Assembly (NCBI RefSeq): GCF_002860125.1
Contig: NZ_PGVA01000001.1
Span: 62,001-126,000 of the forward strand
DNA from: Bacillus canaveralius
Lineage (GTDB): Bacteria > Bacillota > Bacilli > Bacillales > Cytobacillaceae
DNA length: 64,000 bases
Reading direction: 5' to 3'
The translations under genes were made by a program, and so were the position numbers. The notes beneath the pieces were generated by a model that worked only from the letters and a program-made list of their open reading frames with translations, was not told where the DNA came from and searched no databases. Of the stretch, positions 63,358 through 64,000 are shown piece after piece. How positions within the stretch are numbered: position 1 is the first letter of the stretch; every line of letters starts with the position of its first letter.

Positions 63358-64000
63358 ATGAAAAAGCCAATTTTATTGGCAGCTTTGATAGCTGCATTAT
63401 CTTTTAGTGCAGTTGGGTCGCCTGCTGTTTTAGCAAAATCAACTGAAACCGCTCACAATCAGTGGGATCATAAATTTGAGCAAATAGTCAGCAAGAGGAT
63501 AAACGTTGATAATATTTATAACAATATTGATTATCTATCAAAAACACCGCGTGTCGCAGGAACTGAGTCCGAGAATAAAGCGGTCGAATTCATTAACAGT
63601 CAATTTAAAAAATACGGATATAAAACCGAAATACAAGAGTTTAAGTTTATCGGTTATACGCCTCCTGATACGGTCGAACTTAGTGTAGATGGTTTCAGCG
63701 GCGATCTGCATCCAGGAGCCTTTACCTTCTCTGTGAACGGGGATGTTTCAGGTGCATTGGTGAATGCAGGTTTAGGGAAAAAAGACGAATTGCAAAACCT
63801 TGATTTAACCGGGAAAGTTGCCTTTATTAAACGCGGCGAGATTCCTTTTGCCGAAAAAGTGTTGAATGCTGCTGAAAAGGGAGCTGTCGGCGTCGTTATT
63901 TATAACAATGTTGATGGCCCTTTAAATGGAACGCTTGGGACGGCGAATGATAAATATGTCCCGGCTGTTTCATTAAGCAAGTCCGAAGGAGAATCGCTTG
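63358..64000 (+). CDS. Secreted M28-type aminopeptidase with PA domain (5' part)
   Basis: The ATG at 63358 follows TTAGGAGGG, and the frame runs off the window end, so 214 residues are seen. A signal peptide (KKPILLAALIAALSFSAVGSP..., cleavage near VLA at ~25-27) is followed by the YwaD-like region NIDYLSKTPRVAGTESENKA and a protease-associated domain (~115-210; LTGKVAFIKRGEIPFAEKV, AVGVVIYNN). The zinc-binding peptidase part should follow outside the window. Confidence 0.88.
   Translation, partial: MKKPILLAALIAALSFSAVGSPAVLAKSTETAHNQWDHKFEQIVSKRINVDNIYNNIDYLSKTPRVAGTESENKAVEFINSQFKKYGYKTEIQEFKFIGYTPPDTVELSVDGFSGDLHPGAFTFSVNGDVSGALVNAGLGKKDELQNLDLTGKVAFIKRGEIPFAEKVLNAAEKGAVGVVIYNNVDGPLNGTLGTANDKYVPAVSLSKSEGESL

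Overview
The window is chromosomal DNA of an endospore-forming Bacillaceae bacterium (Bacillus / Mesobacillus / Neobacillus-like). The reasons are a moderately low GC content, strong AGGAGG-type ribosome sites with frequent TTG and GTG starts, SAM, T-box and yybP-ykoY leader RNAs, and typical Bacillus families (YuzF, CotJC-type manganese catalase, DegV, Spo0M, FbpB, YlbC, BrnQ). No rRNA, tRNA, CRISPR array, prophage or transposase was seen.

Region 1 (1-27150) is mixed housekeeping and accessory content. It holds the end of an ABC transporter ATPase, a truncated esterase, yuzF and a Mn-catalase. Next comes a SAM-riboswitch operon: a UroD/MtaA-like methyltransferase, a MetQ-type lipoprotein, a ProC-like reductase broken by an internal deletion, and a VOC protein. 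After it come DegV, a membrane protein with a flavodoxin, an aldo/keto reductase, T-box-controlled brnQ, a yybP-ykoY riboswitch in front of an FbpB-like mini-protein and a Spo0M-like protein, a kinase-like protein, a CNNM/CBS protein, lactate permease, an arylamine N-acetyltransferase, an AbrB/Doc toxin-antitoxin pair, a NERD protein that ends inside a 21-bp-periodic repeat array, ylbC, an MFS pump with a divergent CGNR regulator, and a broken SWIM gene.

Region 2 (27300-56416) is the main attraction, about 29 kb of catabolic genes. A sigma-54 activator (- strand) faces a sigma-54 promoter that drives an ornithine cyclodeaminase-family enzyme, P5C dehydrogenase and proline dehydrogenase. An XRE-cupin regulator then precedes a run of + strand genes with four HyuA-type and three HyuB-type hydantoinase/oxoprolinase subunits, two DUF917 proteins, two M24 Xaa-Pro-type peptidases, a DUF3830 protein, an Asp/Glu-hydantoin racemase, a cupin, an MFS transporter, a small winged-helix-like protein and an M19 dipeptidase. 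Together these look like an uptake, ring-opening, racemisation and peptidase system for cyclic amide (hydantoin or oxoproline-like) or proline-containing compounds. Its actual substrate cannot be read from sequence.

Region 3 (56417-64000) holds an intact proline-racemase-family gene, then a decaying locus that resembles the known D- to L-amino acid conversion pathway: GNAT succinyltransferase, N-succinylamino acid racemase, MFS transporter and M20 hydrolase, all broken by frameshifts or stops, plus a methyltransferase fragment. A second copy of the 21-bp-periodic repeat follows in the opposite orientation. The window ends inside a secreted M28/PA-domain aminopeptidase.
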